The notes under the pieces were generated by a model. The model did not search any database. It saw only the letters and a program-made list of their open reading frames with translations, and had not been told where the DNA came from. From Indolivaga capnocytophagoides DSM 22835 (lineage in GTDB: Bacteria > Bacteroidota > Bacteroidia > Bacteroidales > Dysgonomonadaceae): DNA of 64,000 nucleotides. Location: the NCBI RefSeq assembly GCF_000426485.1, contig NZ_AUFL01000009.1, forward strand, positions 176,314 through 240,313, written 5' to 3'. Positions 1 to 9,066 of this stretch are shown in pieces. Within the stretch, counting starts at the first letter, position 1, and every line of letters starts with the position of its first letter. Both the position numbers and the translations under genes were made by a program.

Positions 1-462
1 TGAATTTAACATCAAATACGGGGGAAGGGTGCTATTCGTAAAAGACAACTCATAAATAGCCGACTGATGAGACACTGCATAATCTGCATTTATACCATAA
101 TCATCCAGATCAACACTATAAAAATATGGTTTGACAATCTCATTGTCATATCCAAACGGAATTACTTTTTTCAGGTTGGAAACATCTCCTTGAAAGGGGC
201 TCAAGTTAAAAGCCGAACTACCTCTATGGCTTGTAACAATAATAGGCAGCCCGTTTATTTTATTGCCTGTATAATTTTCTCTTTCGGGATACACACGTAA
301 CATGCTATTCGGCAAATGTATTGTAGGATAAGTTGGAACCAAAAGGTGGCTAATATTCCCTATATAAGGGTTAACATAATCGACAGGCATTTTCGAATCC
401 ACATCTGCTTTTACAGACATAGACATAAGGCTTATCAGAAAAAAAAGAATTGTATGTTTCAT
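1..462 (-). CDS. GH92 family alpha-mannosidase, N-terminal part (cut by window edge)
   Basis: Reading the minus strand from ATG at 460-462 gives about 154 residues open to the window edge. A signal peptide (MKHTILFFLISLMSMSVKA) is followed by DYVNPYIGN, then PTIHLPNSMLRVYPER and SSAFNLSPFQG. The VNP(Y/F)IG opening and the PNSM-RVYP segment are typical of GH92, exo-acting calcium-dependent alpha-mannosidases that Bacteroidetes export to the periplasm or surface to trim N-glycans or yeast mannan. Only the N-terminal beta-sandwich is visible; the catalytic region lies outside the window. The gene is divergent from the HTCS gene at 706, which suggests that HTCS controls a mannoside locus extending leftwards (inference). 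Confidence 0.82.
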   Translation of the reverse strand, partial: MKHTILFFLISLMSMSVKADVDSKMPVDYVNPYIGNISHLLVPTYPTIHLPNSMLRVYPERENYTGNKINGLPIIVTSHRGSSAFNLSPFQGDVSNLKKVIPFGYDNEIVKPYFYSVDLDDYGINADYAVSHQSAIYELSFTNSTLPPYLMLNS

Positions 463-546
463 AGTCATCCATCAAATAGTTTAGATTTTTTTCAAATGTA
501 GTTTTTTATATTTTTTAGGAATAATATGTCTTCTGTTTTTACATAA

Positions 547-588
547 AATGTCGCATATATTAACTACAATGTCGCATATATTAACTAC
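547..588. repeat. Two tandem 21-bp direct repeats (candidate operator)
   Basis: A 21-bp unit (begins AATGTCGCATATATT, ends AACTAC) occurs twice with no spacer, at 547-567 and 568-588, in the divergent region between the GH92 gene and the HTCS gene. AraC-type proteins bind direct repeats, and the araI1/I2 half-sites are spaced 21 bp apart, so this is a plausible site for the AraC-type output domain of the neighbouring HTCS. The identity of the repeats is seen directly; the function is inferred. Confidence 0.7.
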
Positions 589-705
589 CTAAACCGTTTA
601 TTTCAGGCACTAATATAGGAATAACTGCTTTTTACTTATTTCTTTGTAATACTAAAAGAGCAAGTTCTTGTTTTAGATATTTTCACATTTACATAGAACA
701 AAAAG

Positions 706-3700
706 ATGAAAAAGGTATATCATAAAAAATATTCCATATTATTATTTATTATAGTTTGTTTATACAACCATCATATATACGGATACAATCTGAGGCAGAT
801 TAATAATAAGGACAACTTATCAAATAGTTCTATTACATCTCTGTTCCAATCAAAAAAAGGATTGATGTGGATCGGAACCTGTGACGGACTCAATACATAC
901 GACGGCAGATATGTGCAAACATTCGGCAACAAGGAAAAACAAGTAGTCCTATCGGGAAACCTTATCGATAAAATAAGTGAAACAACTGAAAATATATTAT
1001 GGGTACAGACATATTACGGATTTGATAAGGTTAACCTGACTCTGATGGAACTAGAACACTTCAATATGCAGAATCAAGTTTTGTTTACCGATACAGACTG
1101 CTACAATAGACTATTCGTAATACAGTCCGACAATGCTGTTTATTTTTATTCAGAATCAACTAAACAGTTCGAAATGATTGCCTTGAAAGGCATAAAATTT
1201 AATGACATCCAGAATATGTTTATCGACAACAACAATAAGATGTGGATAATCAATAAAAACGGAACAGTCTTATGCTATAATATATCCCCTTTTGAAAACA
1301 ATGGTAAGATATCTATCATTAAAGAAAAAGAGATGAAACATAAATTCCCGATAAATCAATGTTTTCAGGAAGGGAATGACGCATATATTATCGATTCAAA
1401 TTCTGATTTATATGTTTTCTCAGCTCAAAGCCAATCATTCAGATTTGTCTATAGTTTGAGTAAAGAGATAAAACAAAACGGAGAGATATCAACTATAACT
1501 CAATATCATAAGGACTACTTCATAGGATTTAAAACAAACGGACTACTCGTTCTGCGAGCAAAAGGCAATGAGTTTTATAAAGAGAAACTTCCTATAAATT
1601 GCGGAGTCTTCAGCATTATAAAAGACCGATATCAGGATATTGTCTGGATCGGTACAGACGGGCAAGGTGTTTATACTTATATCAATGACCTGTACTCTAT
1701 ACGCTCGGTAAAATTACATGATTCCTCTTTAAACATGGGACATCCTATCAGAACCGTGTATTTGGACAGAAACAGCACTCTATGGATAGGCAGTAAAGGC
1801 GACGGGGTAAGAAAAATATATAATTATGATATCAATGCCAATCTGGCCAATTGCAAAACGGAAGCATATACAACAAGTAACAGTGCTTTAGCTGATAATT
1901 CCATTTACACTATCAGCAAGAGTAAACATGGGGGCATTTGGATCGGAAGTGAAGGAGGCATTAATTATTATTCGGAGAATGAAAACAAGATCAAATCTAT
2001 CAAACTCGAATACAATAAGAACCAAATAAAATATGTACATGATATACATGAGCAAGATTCTGTATTATGGATCGCTACTGCCGGAATGGGTATAATACGA
2101 GCTCATCTCAAATGGCATGGAAATAATCCGATACTGACACCCGATAAACATATCATATTGAATAACGGAGCTATATCTTCCAATTATTTTTTCTCGATAT
2201 TTGTTGATACACCTACAGACTTGTGGTTCGCAAACAGGGGCTCGGGAATTTATACAGTAAACACCTCAAAGTTCAAAATTGACACTATTGTCTTTGTAAG
2301 TAAATTAAAGAACAGATCTTTAAATGAAATCTATTCTGTAGCAAGAGGAAAGAAAGATCAATATCTTATCGGAACCAGTTTTGGATTGATAGAATACAAT
2401 AAAGGTAACAACTCGTATAAAAAGAAAGAAACCCCGGGATTTCCACAAACAGTTATCCACAGCATATTAAAAGATTCTGACGAAACATTTTGGCTGAGCA
2501 CAAATCAAGGTCTTGTAAATTATGACCTCAATACCTTCTCCTTCACTGTATTCGATAATCTCAGTGGATTAGACGTTATTGAGTTTAGTGACGGTGCAGC
2601 ATTTAAAGATGATAAAACAGGTTTGCTTTTGTTCGGAGGTATTAATGGTTTTGTAGCTATCAGTAAAGACAGTGCAGTCAAGCATGATTATATGCCGCCT
2701 GTATATTTCAACGACCTGACAATATTAGGAAAGGAACATAATATTAATGATTTTATAACCCGAAGCGATGATGAAGATAAACTGATATTGTCTTTCGATC
2801 AGAATTTTTTCTCTCTGTCCTTCATTGCGATCGATTACATAGACGGCAATAACTACAGCTACCAGTACCAACTGGACAGTTCGAATAATCAGTGGATAGA
2901 AAATGGCTCTTCAAACAAGATCTTTTTTACCAACTTCAGTCCGGGGGAATATGTATTATCGGTAAAATACCATAATCGGATATTAGGCAAAGACAGCCCG
3001 ATATATAAAATCAAAATAAAAGTGCTACCTCCATGGTATCTGTCTGTGTGGGCATATATTTTCTATTGTATCGCAGCCTTCGGTTTTATATTTATTATAA
3101 TCCGCTCGTTTAGAATCAGAGCCAAGAAGAAAAAAAATAACATGCTCCAACAATTGGAGCAAAAGCATAAAGAAGATGTATACGAGTCTAAGCTTCGGTT
3201 CTTCACAAATATTGCCCACGAGTTTTGTACACCTCTCACATTAATATACGGACCATGCAACCGCATATTAAGTATCAAAAATGTAGATAAACAAATAACA
3301 AAATACACACATATAATCCAGCAAAATGCAGAGAGGCTCAACTCTTTAATCCAAGACCTTATTGAGTTCCGAAGAATCGAAACCGGGTATAAAGAACCTC
3401 AAATCGAGAAATTAGAGTTGACATCGGTTCTTAATCAAATAATTAATGCTTTTCAAGATATTACAGAATCCAAATCGATAGTAATAAATAAACTTATACC
3501 TGAGACATTAAACTGGAATACCGATAAAAACCTATTTATAACAATCTCAACCAACCTCATATCCAATGCCTTCAAATACACACCCAACAACGGATCGATA
3601 GAGGTTACATTATTCCAGCAGGAAGATACTATCCACCTAAGTATATCAAATACAGGAAAAGGAATCAAGCATGAAGACATATCCAAAATATTTGACAGAT

Positions 3701-4743
3701 ACAGCATTCTCGACAATTTTGAGAATCAAAATGATTCGAATAATTGGTCTAGAAATGGATTGGGACTGGTTATATCCAACAATATGGCAAAACTGCTACA
3801 AGGTGAGATAAAAATAAAAAGCGAACCAAATGCAAGAACCTCTTTCGAAGTGATTCTCCCTGATTTACCGGAAAACAGTCCGAAGTTCCAGCAAATAACA
3901 AATCTCCCGGATATAAAAAGGATTAATGAACCAAGTGTTATCAAGTCCTTACCCAAATACACCTTTCATGAGTCTTTACCTACCATACTGATAATTGATG
4001 ACGAAATAGAAATGCTATGGCTGATAAGTGACATCTTTGCTGATTCTTTCAATATTATCACACTGGACAGAGCAGATGATATTGATTCAATTCTACAGAA
4101 AGTCTATCCCGATATTATATTATGTGATGTAATGATGCCTCAAACTGATGGTATATCCCTGACATACAAATTAAAATCGAATTCAAAGACGGCACATATC
4201 CCGCTAATATTATTATCAGCACAACACGAAGTAGAAGGTCAGATAGAGGCTATAAATGCTGGAGCGGAAGTGTATATAACGAAACCATTCAATACAGAAT
4301 ATTTAAAAACCACTGTAAAACAGCTGATCAATCGAAAAAAAGCATTGAAGGACTATTTCTTATCGCCGTTGAGTGCTTATGATTTCACTTATGGAAAACT
4401 GACACATAAAGATCACAAGAAACTGATAAACGATATACTTGAAATTATAAATAAACATATTACCGATAAAGAGCTTTCGGCTCAGTTTATTGCTACGGAA
4501 ATGAATATGAGCTCACGTAATCTATATCGTAAACTCAAAGAGATAGGAGATATAAGCATTAGCGATATGATAAGAGATTCACGTTTGTACATAGCAGAAA
4601 ATCTACTCATCAAAACTATGATGACAATCGATGAGATTATCTTCAAATCAGGATTCGCCAATAGAGTCAGCTTTTTCAAAAACTTCTCGAAAAAACACGG
4701 ATGCACGCCAAAAGAATACAGAGACAAAAACAGTACTTTGTAA
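706..4743 (+). CDS. Hybrid two-component system sensor/regulator (HTCS)
   Basis: 1345 residues with the full HTCS architecture. Residues 1-27 are a signal sequence, about 30-690 form two seven-bladed Reg_prop beta-propellers (recurring WIGT/WIGS motifs), about 695-775 a Y_Y_Y domain, and 782-804 a membrane helix. The cytoplasmic part has a HisKA with His838, an HATPase, a receiver with phospho-acceptor Asp1141 in CDVMMP, and a C-terminal AraC HTH from about 1250. Such proteins sense oligosaccharides in the periplasm and activate the adjacent PUL. Two kinase motifs depart from the usual form: the H-box reads HEFCTP rather than HE(I/L)RTP, and the G1 box reads SNTGKGI with Asn for the usual Asp. 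The divergent GH92 gene is the nearest candidate target; the convergent GH2 gene belongs to another PUL. Confidence 0.95.
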   Translation: MKKVYHKKYSILLFIIVCLYNHHIYGYNLRQINNKDNLSNSSITSLFQSKKGLMWIGTCDGLNTYDGRYVQTFGNKEKQVVLSGNLIDKISETTENILWVQTYYGFDKVNLTLMELEHFNMQNQVLFTDTDCYNRLFVIQSDNAVYFYSESTKQFEMIALKGIKFNDIQNMFIDNNNKMWIINKNGTVLCYNISPFENNGKISIIKEKEMKHKFPINQCFQEGNDAYIIDSNSDLYVFSAQSQSFRFVYSLSKEIKQNGEISTITQYHKDYFIGFKTNGLLVLRAKGNEFYKEKLPINCGVFSIIKDRYQDIVWIGTDGQGVYTYINDLYSIRSVKLHDSSLNMGHPIRTVYLDRNSTLWIGSKGDGVRKIYNYDINANLANCKTEAYTTSNSALADNSIYTISKSKHGGIWIGSEGGINYYSENENKIKSIKLEYNKNQIKYVHDIHEQDSVLWIATAGMGIIRAHLKWHGNNPILTPDKHIILNNGAISSNYFFSIFVDTPTDLWFANRGSGIYTVNTSKFKIDTIVFVSKLKNRSLNEIYSVARGKKDQYLIGTSFGLIEYNKGNNSYKKKETPGFPQTVIHSILKDSDETFWLSTNQGLVNYDLNTFSFTVFDNLSGLDVIEFSDGAAFKDDKTGLLLFGGINGFVAISKDSAVKHDYMPPVYFNDLTILGKEHNINDFITRSDDEDKLILSFDQNFFSLSFIAIDYIDGNNYSYQYQLDSSNNQWIENGSSNKIFFTNFSPGEYVLSVKYHNRILGKDSPIYKIKIKVLPPWYLSVWAYIFYCIAAFGFIFIIIRSFRIRAKKKKNNMLQQLEQKHKEDVYESKLRFFTNIAHEFCTPLTLIYGPCNRILSIKNVDKQITKYTHIIQQNAERLNSLIQDLIEFRRIETGYKEPQIEKLELTSVLNQIINAFQDITESKSIVINKLIPETLNWNTDKNLFITISTNLISNAFKYTPNNGSIEVTLFQQEDTIHLSISNTGKGIKHEDISKIFDRYSILDNFENQNDSNNWSRNGLGLVISNNMAKLLQGEIKIKSEPNARTSFEVILPDLPENSPKFQQITNLPDIKRINEPSVIKSLPKYTFHESLPTILIIDDEIEMLWLISDIFADSFNIITLDRADDIDSILQKVYPDIILCDVMMPQTDGISLTYKLKSNSKTAHIPLILLSAQHEVEGQIEAINAGAEVYITKPFNTEYLKTTVKQLINRKKALKDYFLSPLSAYDFTYGKLTHKDHKKLINDILEIINKHITDKELSAQFIATEMNMSSRNLYRKLKEIGDISISDMIRDSRLYIAENLLIKTMMTIDEIIFKSGFANRVSFFKNFSKKHGCTPKEYRDKNSTL

Positions 4744-4753
4744 TTAGATGCTA

Positions 4754-4798
4754 AAAAATGTATCCCCTGAAAAACGATTTTTCAGGGGATACATTTTT
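4754..4798. terminator. Bidirectional rho-independent terminator
   Basis: Perfect 21-bp arms (4754-4774 and 4778-4798) separated by the 3-nt loop CGA. The stem contains TATCCCCTG and is flanked by A-run and T-run ends, so it can work in both directions. It sits between the stops of the convergent HTCS and GH2 genes. Confidence 0.93.
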
Positions 4799-4819
4799 CA
4801 TCAAATCAGAATATTTGAT

Positions 4820-6631
4820 CTATTTATTCAAACTGTTGCAAATCTCCAGATTGATCTTTCTGATACGATCTTCATCTACCTTAACAACCTTTCTGTCATA
4901 AGTTATCAAGCCGTTTACTTCTATCTCAACATCAGTCGTTTGGGTATATACTGCAGCGGAAAATCCGGCTTTGATCATTTTCTTCAATTGTTCTGCATAT
5001 TTAATATACTCATCAGTGACCTCTTTAGCATTCTTAAACTGAACATATCCCCAGTTTCGGTCAGGCTGCCACAAATGCCCATCCAAAGGAAGACCTATAC
5101 CTCCATACTCACCTAGCGCATTCGCTCTCTGGGCATCATACAAATACATATCAGGACCGGGATAATTGTGTAAGTCCAAAATATCGCCTGTATAATAGAA
5201 ATTGCCTCCACTCGAAGGATTCACTAATCTCGAAGGATCGTAAGCTTTTGTCCATTCAGCAGTTTCGACAGTATTAAATTGTCCCCAAGCTTCATTGAAA
5301 GGAACCCAGGTAACGATAGAAGGATAGGATACCAAACAGTCTATGATCTCTTTCCATTCTTTATAATAGTTTGCAATCGATTCGGGAGAACGTTTCAATT
5401 CGGTACCATTAAAGTAATTGTGATTCTGCCATACGGGAGATTTATCGCCGTTGGGCATATCCTGCCACACAAGAATCCCGATACGGTCGCAATGGGTATA
5501 CCAACGCGCCGGCTCTACCTTCACATGCTTACGAATCATATTAAACCCGAAATCTTTAGTCTTCTTAATATCATATACTAATGCCTCATCGGTTGGAGCA
5601 GTATACAAGCCATCGGGCCACCATCCCTGATCCAAAGGTCCGAACTGGAAATAATCCTTGTTGTTTAACTGCATGCGTACAATTCCATTTTCATCTTTCT
5701 TGGTTGATATTTTACGCATCGCTGAATAGCTTTTCACTTTATCCACAAGCTTTCCGTTCGAAAACAAAGCAATCTCCAGATCATAAATAAAAGGAGACTC
5801 GGGAGACCATAGCTTCACATTATTTATACTGACATCCAGCGATTGTCCGACTACCCCTTTTGCTTTAGATACAACATTGCTTCCGTCCTTTACGGTAACC
5901 TCCCAAGTATCTGCGGATTTTACATTTTCGGCATCAATGGCTACTGATAACCGATTCTTATCAATATCGGGTATCGCTTTAATATGTGAAATATATTGAG
6001 GGCTTACCGGTTCGAGCCATACAGTCTGCCAAATACCCGTTACAGGTGTATACCAGATGCCATGAGGATTGGTATGCTGTTTACCTACCGGCTGAAAACC
6101 GTCTGTTGTAGGATCCCAAACTTTTACTACCAACTTTTGTCTGCCTGTAGTCAAATAAGGAGTCACATCAAAACTGAACGGAGTATAACCGCCCGTATGG
6201 CTTCCTATTTTTACGTCGTTTACAAAAACCTCTGTTTTCCAATCAACAGCCCCGAAATGCAAAAGGATACTTTTCCCTTTCCAATCCGATGGTATTGTAA
6301 AGGTCTGATGATACCATAATTCATTATCTTTTCCTACATTTTTCTGAACTCCGGATAAACTGGATTCGACAGCAAAAGGAACTAATATCTTCCCATCGAA
6401 TGTCTGAGGTTCAGCTTTTCCTGCGGGTAAAATTGCATAGTCCCATAGCCCATTCAGATTTTTCCAATCGGAGCGTTCCATGATTGGTCTCGGATATTCA
6501 GGCAAAACATTGGTTACATCAATCTTTGCCGCCCAATCGGTTTTTATCTTATCTCCTACGGGCTTCCATTGTGCAAATAAGCACCCTAAAGATCCGAATA
6601 CTAAAATAGTTGTTGCTAATAATTTATTCAT
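4820..6631 (-). CDS. Glycoside hydrolase family 2 (beta-galactosidase-like), secreted
   Basis: 603 residues. Residues 1-20 are a signal peptide ending FAQ. An N-terminal GH2 sugar-binding jelly roll (WKNLNGLWDYA, GGYTPFSFDVTPYL, GIWYTPVTGIWQTVWLEPV) is followed by an Ig-like domain and a TIM barrel. The likely acid/base is Glu447 in PFNEAWGQ and the nucleophile Glu508 in LGEYGG. It is shorter than classical LacZ and matches compact GH2 enzymes of Bacteroidetes PULs; beta-galactosidase is likely, but beta-glucuronidase or an arabinoside-active enzyme cannot be excluded. It is the last gene of the arabinan-type PUL, and a long palindrome-ended repeat precedes it by 16 bp, so it may have its own promoter. 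Confidence 0.87.
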   Translation of the reverse strand: MNKLLATTILVFGSLGCLFAQWKPVGDKIKTDWAAKIDVTNVLPEYPRPIMERSDWKNLNGLWDYAILPAGKAEPQTFDGKILVPFAVESSLSGVQKNVGKDNELWYHQTFTIPSDWKGKSILLHFGAVDWKTEVFVNDVKIGSHTGGYTPFSFDVTPYLTTGRQKLVVKVWDPTTDGFQPVGKQHTNPHGIWYTPVTGIWQTVWLEPVSPQYISHIKAIPDIDKNRLSVAIDAENVKSADTWEVTVKDGSNVVSKAKGVVGQSLDVSINNVKLWSPESPFIYDLEIALFSNGKLVDKVKSYSAMRKISTKKDENGIVRMQLNNKDYFQFGPLDQGWWPDGLYTAPTDEALVYDIKKTKDFGFNMIRKHVKVEPARWYTHCDRIGILVWQDMPNGDKSPVWQNHNYFNGTELKRSPESIANYYKEWKEIIDCLVSYPSIVTWVPFNEAWGQFNTVETAEWTKAYDPSRLVNPSSGGNFYYTGDILDLHNYPGPDMYLYDAQRANALGEYGGIGLPLDGHLWQPDRNWGYVQFKNAKEVTDEYIKYAEQLKKMIKAGFSAAVYTQTTDVEIEVNGLITYDRKVVKVDEDRIRKINLEICNSLNK

Positions 6632-6647
6632 AATATATTCTATTTTA

Positions 6648-6740
6648 AGGTCACAGACCTATTTGTTGCTTTGGCAAGTATAATAATCTGAGCCTCTTAT
6701 GACCTGAAAATGTATCATTAAATACTTTCATTTGCTTATA
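6648..6740 (-). repeat. Palindrome-ended intergenic repeat (PER), copy 1
   Basis: On the gene strand this reads GTATTTAATGATACATTTTCAGG, then a TATACTTGCC block, AACAAATA and the palindrome AGGTCTGTGACCT (6648-6660), which ends 16 bp before the GH2 start codon. It aligns over its whole length with the copies at 12466, 25000, 26006 and 28530. TATACTTGC resembles the Bacteroidetes -7 box and may give the GH2 gene a separate promoter (inference). The remainder of 6741-6846 shows nothing recognisable. Confidence 0.8.
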
Positions 6741-6846
6741 AAAAGAGACATAAAAGACCCTGAAGGTAAAATAGAGATTCTCTTTTACATTCTTCCAAAA
6801 TATAATCAACACATTAACTGAGATCGCTGAAGCGAAGTCTAAATCC

Positions 6847-7983
6847 TTATTTTTTTACCGAAAATTTATATATACAAGTCTGAGTATAAATCTCACCCGG
6901 ATTTAAACGGGTTGACGGAAAGTTTGCATGATTGGGACTATCAGGAAAATGCTGGGTTTCCAAGGCAAAAGCTTCACGATAGTTCAGAGCTTTACCTGAT
7001 TTACCATTAACCTTTCCATTAAAGAAATTACCACTGTAAAACTGTAATCCGGGCTGATCGGAATATACCTCCATCTGGCGTCCGCTCACAGGTTCATAAA
7101 TGCGGGCAATAAATTCTACATCTTTGTCGCTCTTGCGATCTATCACCCAGTTATGATCATATCCCGAACCGTTTTTCAGCTGTTGATTATCTTCATTAAT
7201 CCGTTCTCCGACAGCTTTTGGCTGACGAAAATCGAAAGGTGTATTTTCTACCGAAGCAATTTCACCCGAAGGAATAAGAACGCTGTCAACAGGAGTTGTA
7301 TTACTGGCATTGATAGTCAATACATGATCCAATATAGTACCGTTACCCTCTCCTTTAAGGTTAAATAATCCATGATGAGACAGATTAATAATAGTCGGTT
7401 TATCAGTATCTGCTTTATATTCTATCTTAAATTCGTTATCGGAAGTCAGGGCATAAGTCATATGCAGAGACAGCTGCCCCGGAAAACCTTCATCTCCGTC
7501 AGGAGAAATATAAGACAATTCAATCTGATTATCCGTCACTTTATCTACATTCCAAACAACCATATCGAGTCCATGCAGACCACCATGTAAAGTTTGTCCA
7601 TTGTTGTTTATCGGTAGCTGGTAAGGTATGTCATCCAGTACAAATTGCCCCTTTGCTATACGATTTGCATATCGCCCGACTACAGGTCCCAGAAACCGCT
7701 CACCTTCCGTTGCTATATATTTGTTTATATCGGGATGCCCCAGTACAATATCCTCGCATTTGCCATCTTTATCGGGAACCCATAGCGAAACCACACGTCC
7801 CCCGAAGTTTGTCACCTGCATGGTTATATCACCTGCGTGTAATGTATATAGCGAAATTTGTTTACCGTTGTACTCCTGCTCAAAAGCAGCCTTGTCAAGT
7901 AAAGCAAGGCTCTCTTTCTGTTCCTTGCAGGATGTTGACAACATAAGTGCTGTTATGCCTAATGCAAATAATCCTTTTTTCAT
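6847..7983 (-). CDS. galM: Aldose 1-epimerase (mutarotase), lipoprotein
   Basis: 378 residues. A lipoprotein signal (LSTSC, Cys19) precedes a galactose-mutarotase beta-sandwich. Expected active-site residues are present: His133 in QTLHGG, His204 in HHGLFNL (equivalent to NHSYFNL of GalM) and the catalytic base Glu342 in ALETQHFPDSPN. Interconverts alpha and beta anomers of free aldoses released by the PUL enzymes, here on the periplasmic or outer-membrane side. Secreted epimerases are common in Bacteroidetes arabinose and galactose loci. It follows the GH43 gene by 27 bp in one transcription unit. Confidence 0.92.
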   Translation of the reverse strand: MKKGLFALGITALMLSTSCKEQKESLALLDKAAFEQEYNGKQISLYTLHAGDITMQVTNFGGRVVSLWVPDKDGKCEDIVLGHPDINKYIATEGERFLGPVVGRYANRIAKGQFVLDDIPYQLPINNNGQTLHGGLHGLDMVVWNVDKVTDNQIELSYISPDGDEGFPGQLSLHMTYALTSDNEFKIEYKADTDKPTIINLSHHGLFNLKGEGNGTILDHVLTINASNTTPVDSVLIPSGEIASVENTPFDFRQPKAVGERINEDNQQLKNGSGYDHNWVIDRKSDKDVEFIARIYEPVSGRQMEVYSDQPGLQFYSGNFFNGKVNGKSGKALNYREAFALETQHFPDSPNHANFPSTRLNPGEIYTQTCIYKFSVKK

Positions 7984-8010
7984 AATTTATTGATTTATTG
8001 TTGAATGTCA

Positions 8011-9024
8011 TTATTTATTAAATATCGGTTTAGGAGATTCCAACGAAGGAGAACCGTTATTTATTACAGGCCATCCGTCTACCCATTTTACCTGATCCAT
8101 CAAGAGGACACGACCTTCTGGACGTTTTTTATCTACACCATGATAAAATATCCAGTCGTTACCGGCATCATCATGTACTATCTCCGAACAATGACCGTTA
8201 CCTACAAAGCTGTCATTCGGTCCGATCACAAGTTCATAGTTATTATCGAGCATGCTTTTACCTGACTTGTCGGTATAAGAACCGAACAGAGACTGAGATC
8301 GTCCGACAACCAAGCGGTATGTACTATTGACTCCCTCGCAACACGAACCAATAGAAGCAAATAAATAATAATATCCGTCTTTCTTGTAGATATATGTTCC
8401 TTCGAAAGCCGTACCTGCAATTTTTTGTTTTTCAGCATCCTGCTTAACAGACAAGCCATCGTCCGATAATTCAATCGCATATATTCCTCTAAAACTACCC
8501 CAGAACAGGTATTTCTTACCTGCATCTTCAATATAAAAGGGATCGATTGAATTTTGCACACCGATACCGTTACTTCTGAATAACATACCCTGATCGGTGA
8601 AAGATCCTTCGGGCTTATCGGCAACAGCTGCTCCTATACCGCATGTCCATTCGCCGCCCCATACCGACATCGAATAATAAAGAACATATCTACCGTTTAT
8701 TTGATTTATATCCGGGGCCCAGATTCCACCTTTAGGTTCAAATGTAGGACGTGTTGATTCCGTAAAAGCCGTACCGACATTGACCCAATCTATCAAATTC
8801 TTCGATTTATATATCGGCACATTTCTGACATCTTCTGTTGCATACAAATAAAAATAGCCATTATCCGCCTTCATTATTGTCGGGTCGGGCATACTGAAGT
8901 TCAATATAGGATTAGAATATGTTTCCTTGATCGGAGGATTATCTATCTCTGTTTCATTTTTCTTATCCGAACAATTAAAGAATGTTAGGAGCGAAAGGAG
9001 CAAAAATATATTCATCTTTTTCAT
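8011..9024 (-). CDS. GH43 lipoprotein, endo/exo-arabinanase-like
   Basis: 337 residues, lipobox FFNC (Cys18), then a five-bladed GH43 propeller. The three acidic catalytic residues are visible: Asp47 (MPDPTIM, base), Asp161 (NSIDPFY, pKa modulator) and Glu208 (AFEGTYI, acid). WAPDI at 102-106 and the short single-domain size resemble arabinanases and arabinofuranosidases of GH43. Position between GH172 and the epimerase supports a role in cutting arabinofuranosyl linkages; exact linkage cannot be read from sequence. An alternative in-frame start (Met4) exists three codons downstream. Confidence 0.87.
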   Translation of the reverse strand: MKKMNIFLLLSLLTFFNCSDKKNETEIDNPPIKETYSNPILNFSMPDPTIMKADNGYFYLYATEDVRNVPIYKSKNLIDWVNVGTAFTESTRPTFEPKGGIWAPDINQINGRYVLYYSMSVWGGEWTCGIGAAVADKPEGSFTDQGMLFRSNGIGVQNSIDPFYIEDAGKKYLFWGSFRGIYAIELSDDGLSVKQDAEKQKIAGTAFEGTYIYKKDGYYYLFASIGSCCEGVNSTYRLVVGRSQSLFGSYTDKSGKSMLDNNYELVIGPNDSFVGNGHCSEIVHDDAGNDWIFYHGVDKKRPEGRVLLMDQVKWVDGWPVINNGSPSLESPKPIFNK

Positions 9025-9066
9025 TTTATGTAAATATTCAAGTCGTTTTTATATTTAAAGGTCTGT

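Noticed and set aside
6480..8265. Several plus-strand ORFs opposite the GH2, epimerase and GH43 genes
   Set aside because: They are antisense shadows of well-supported genes, with no domain content.
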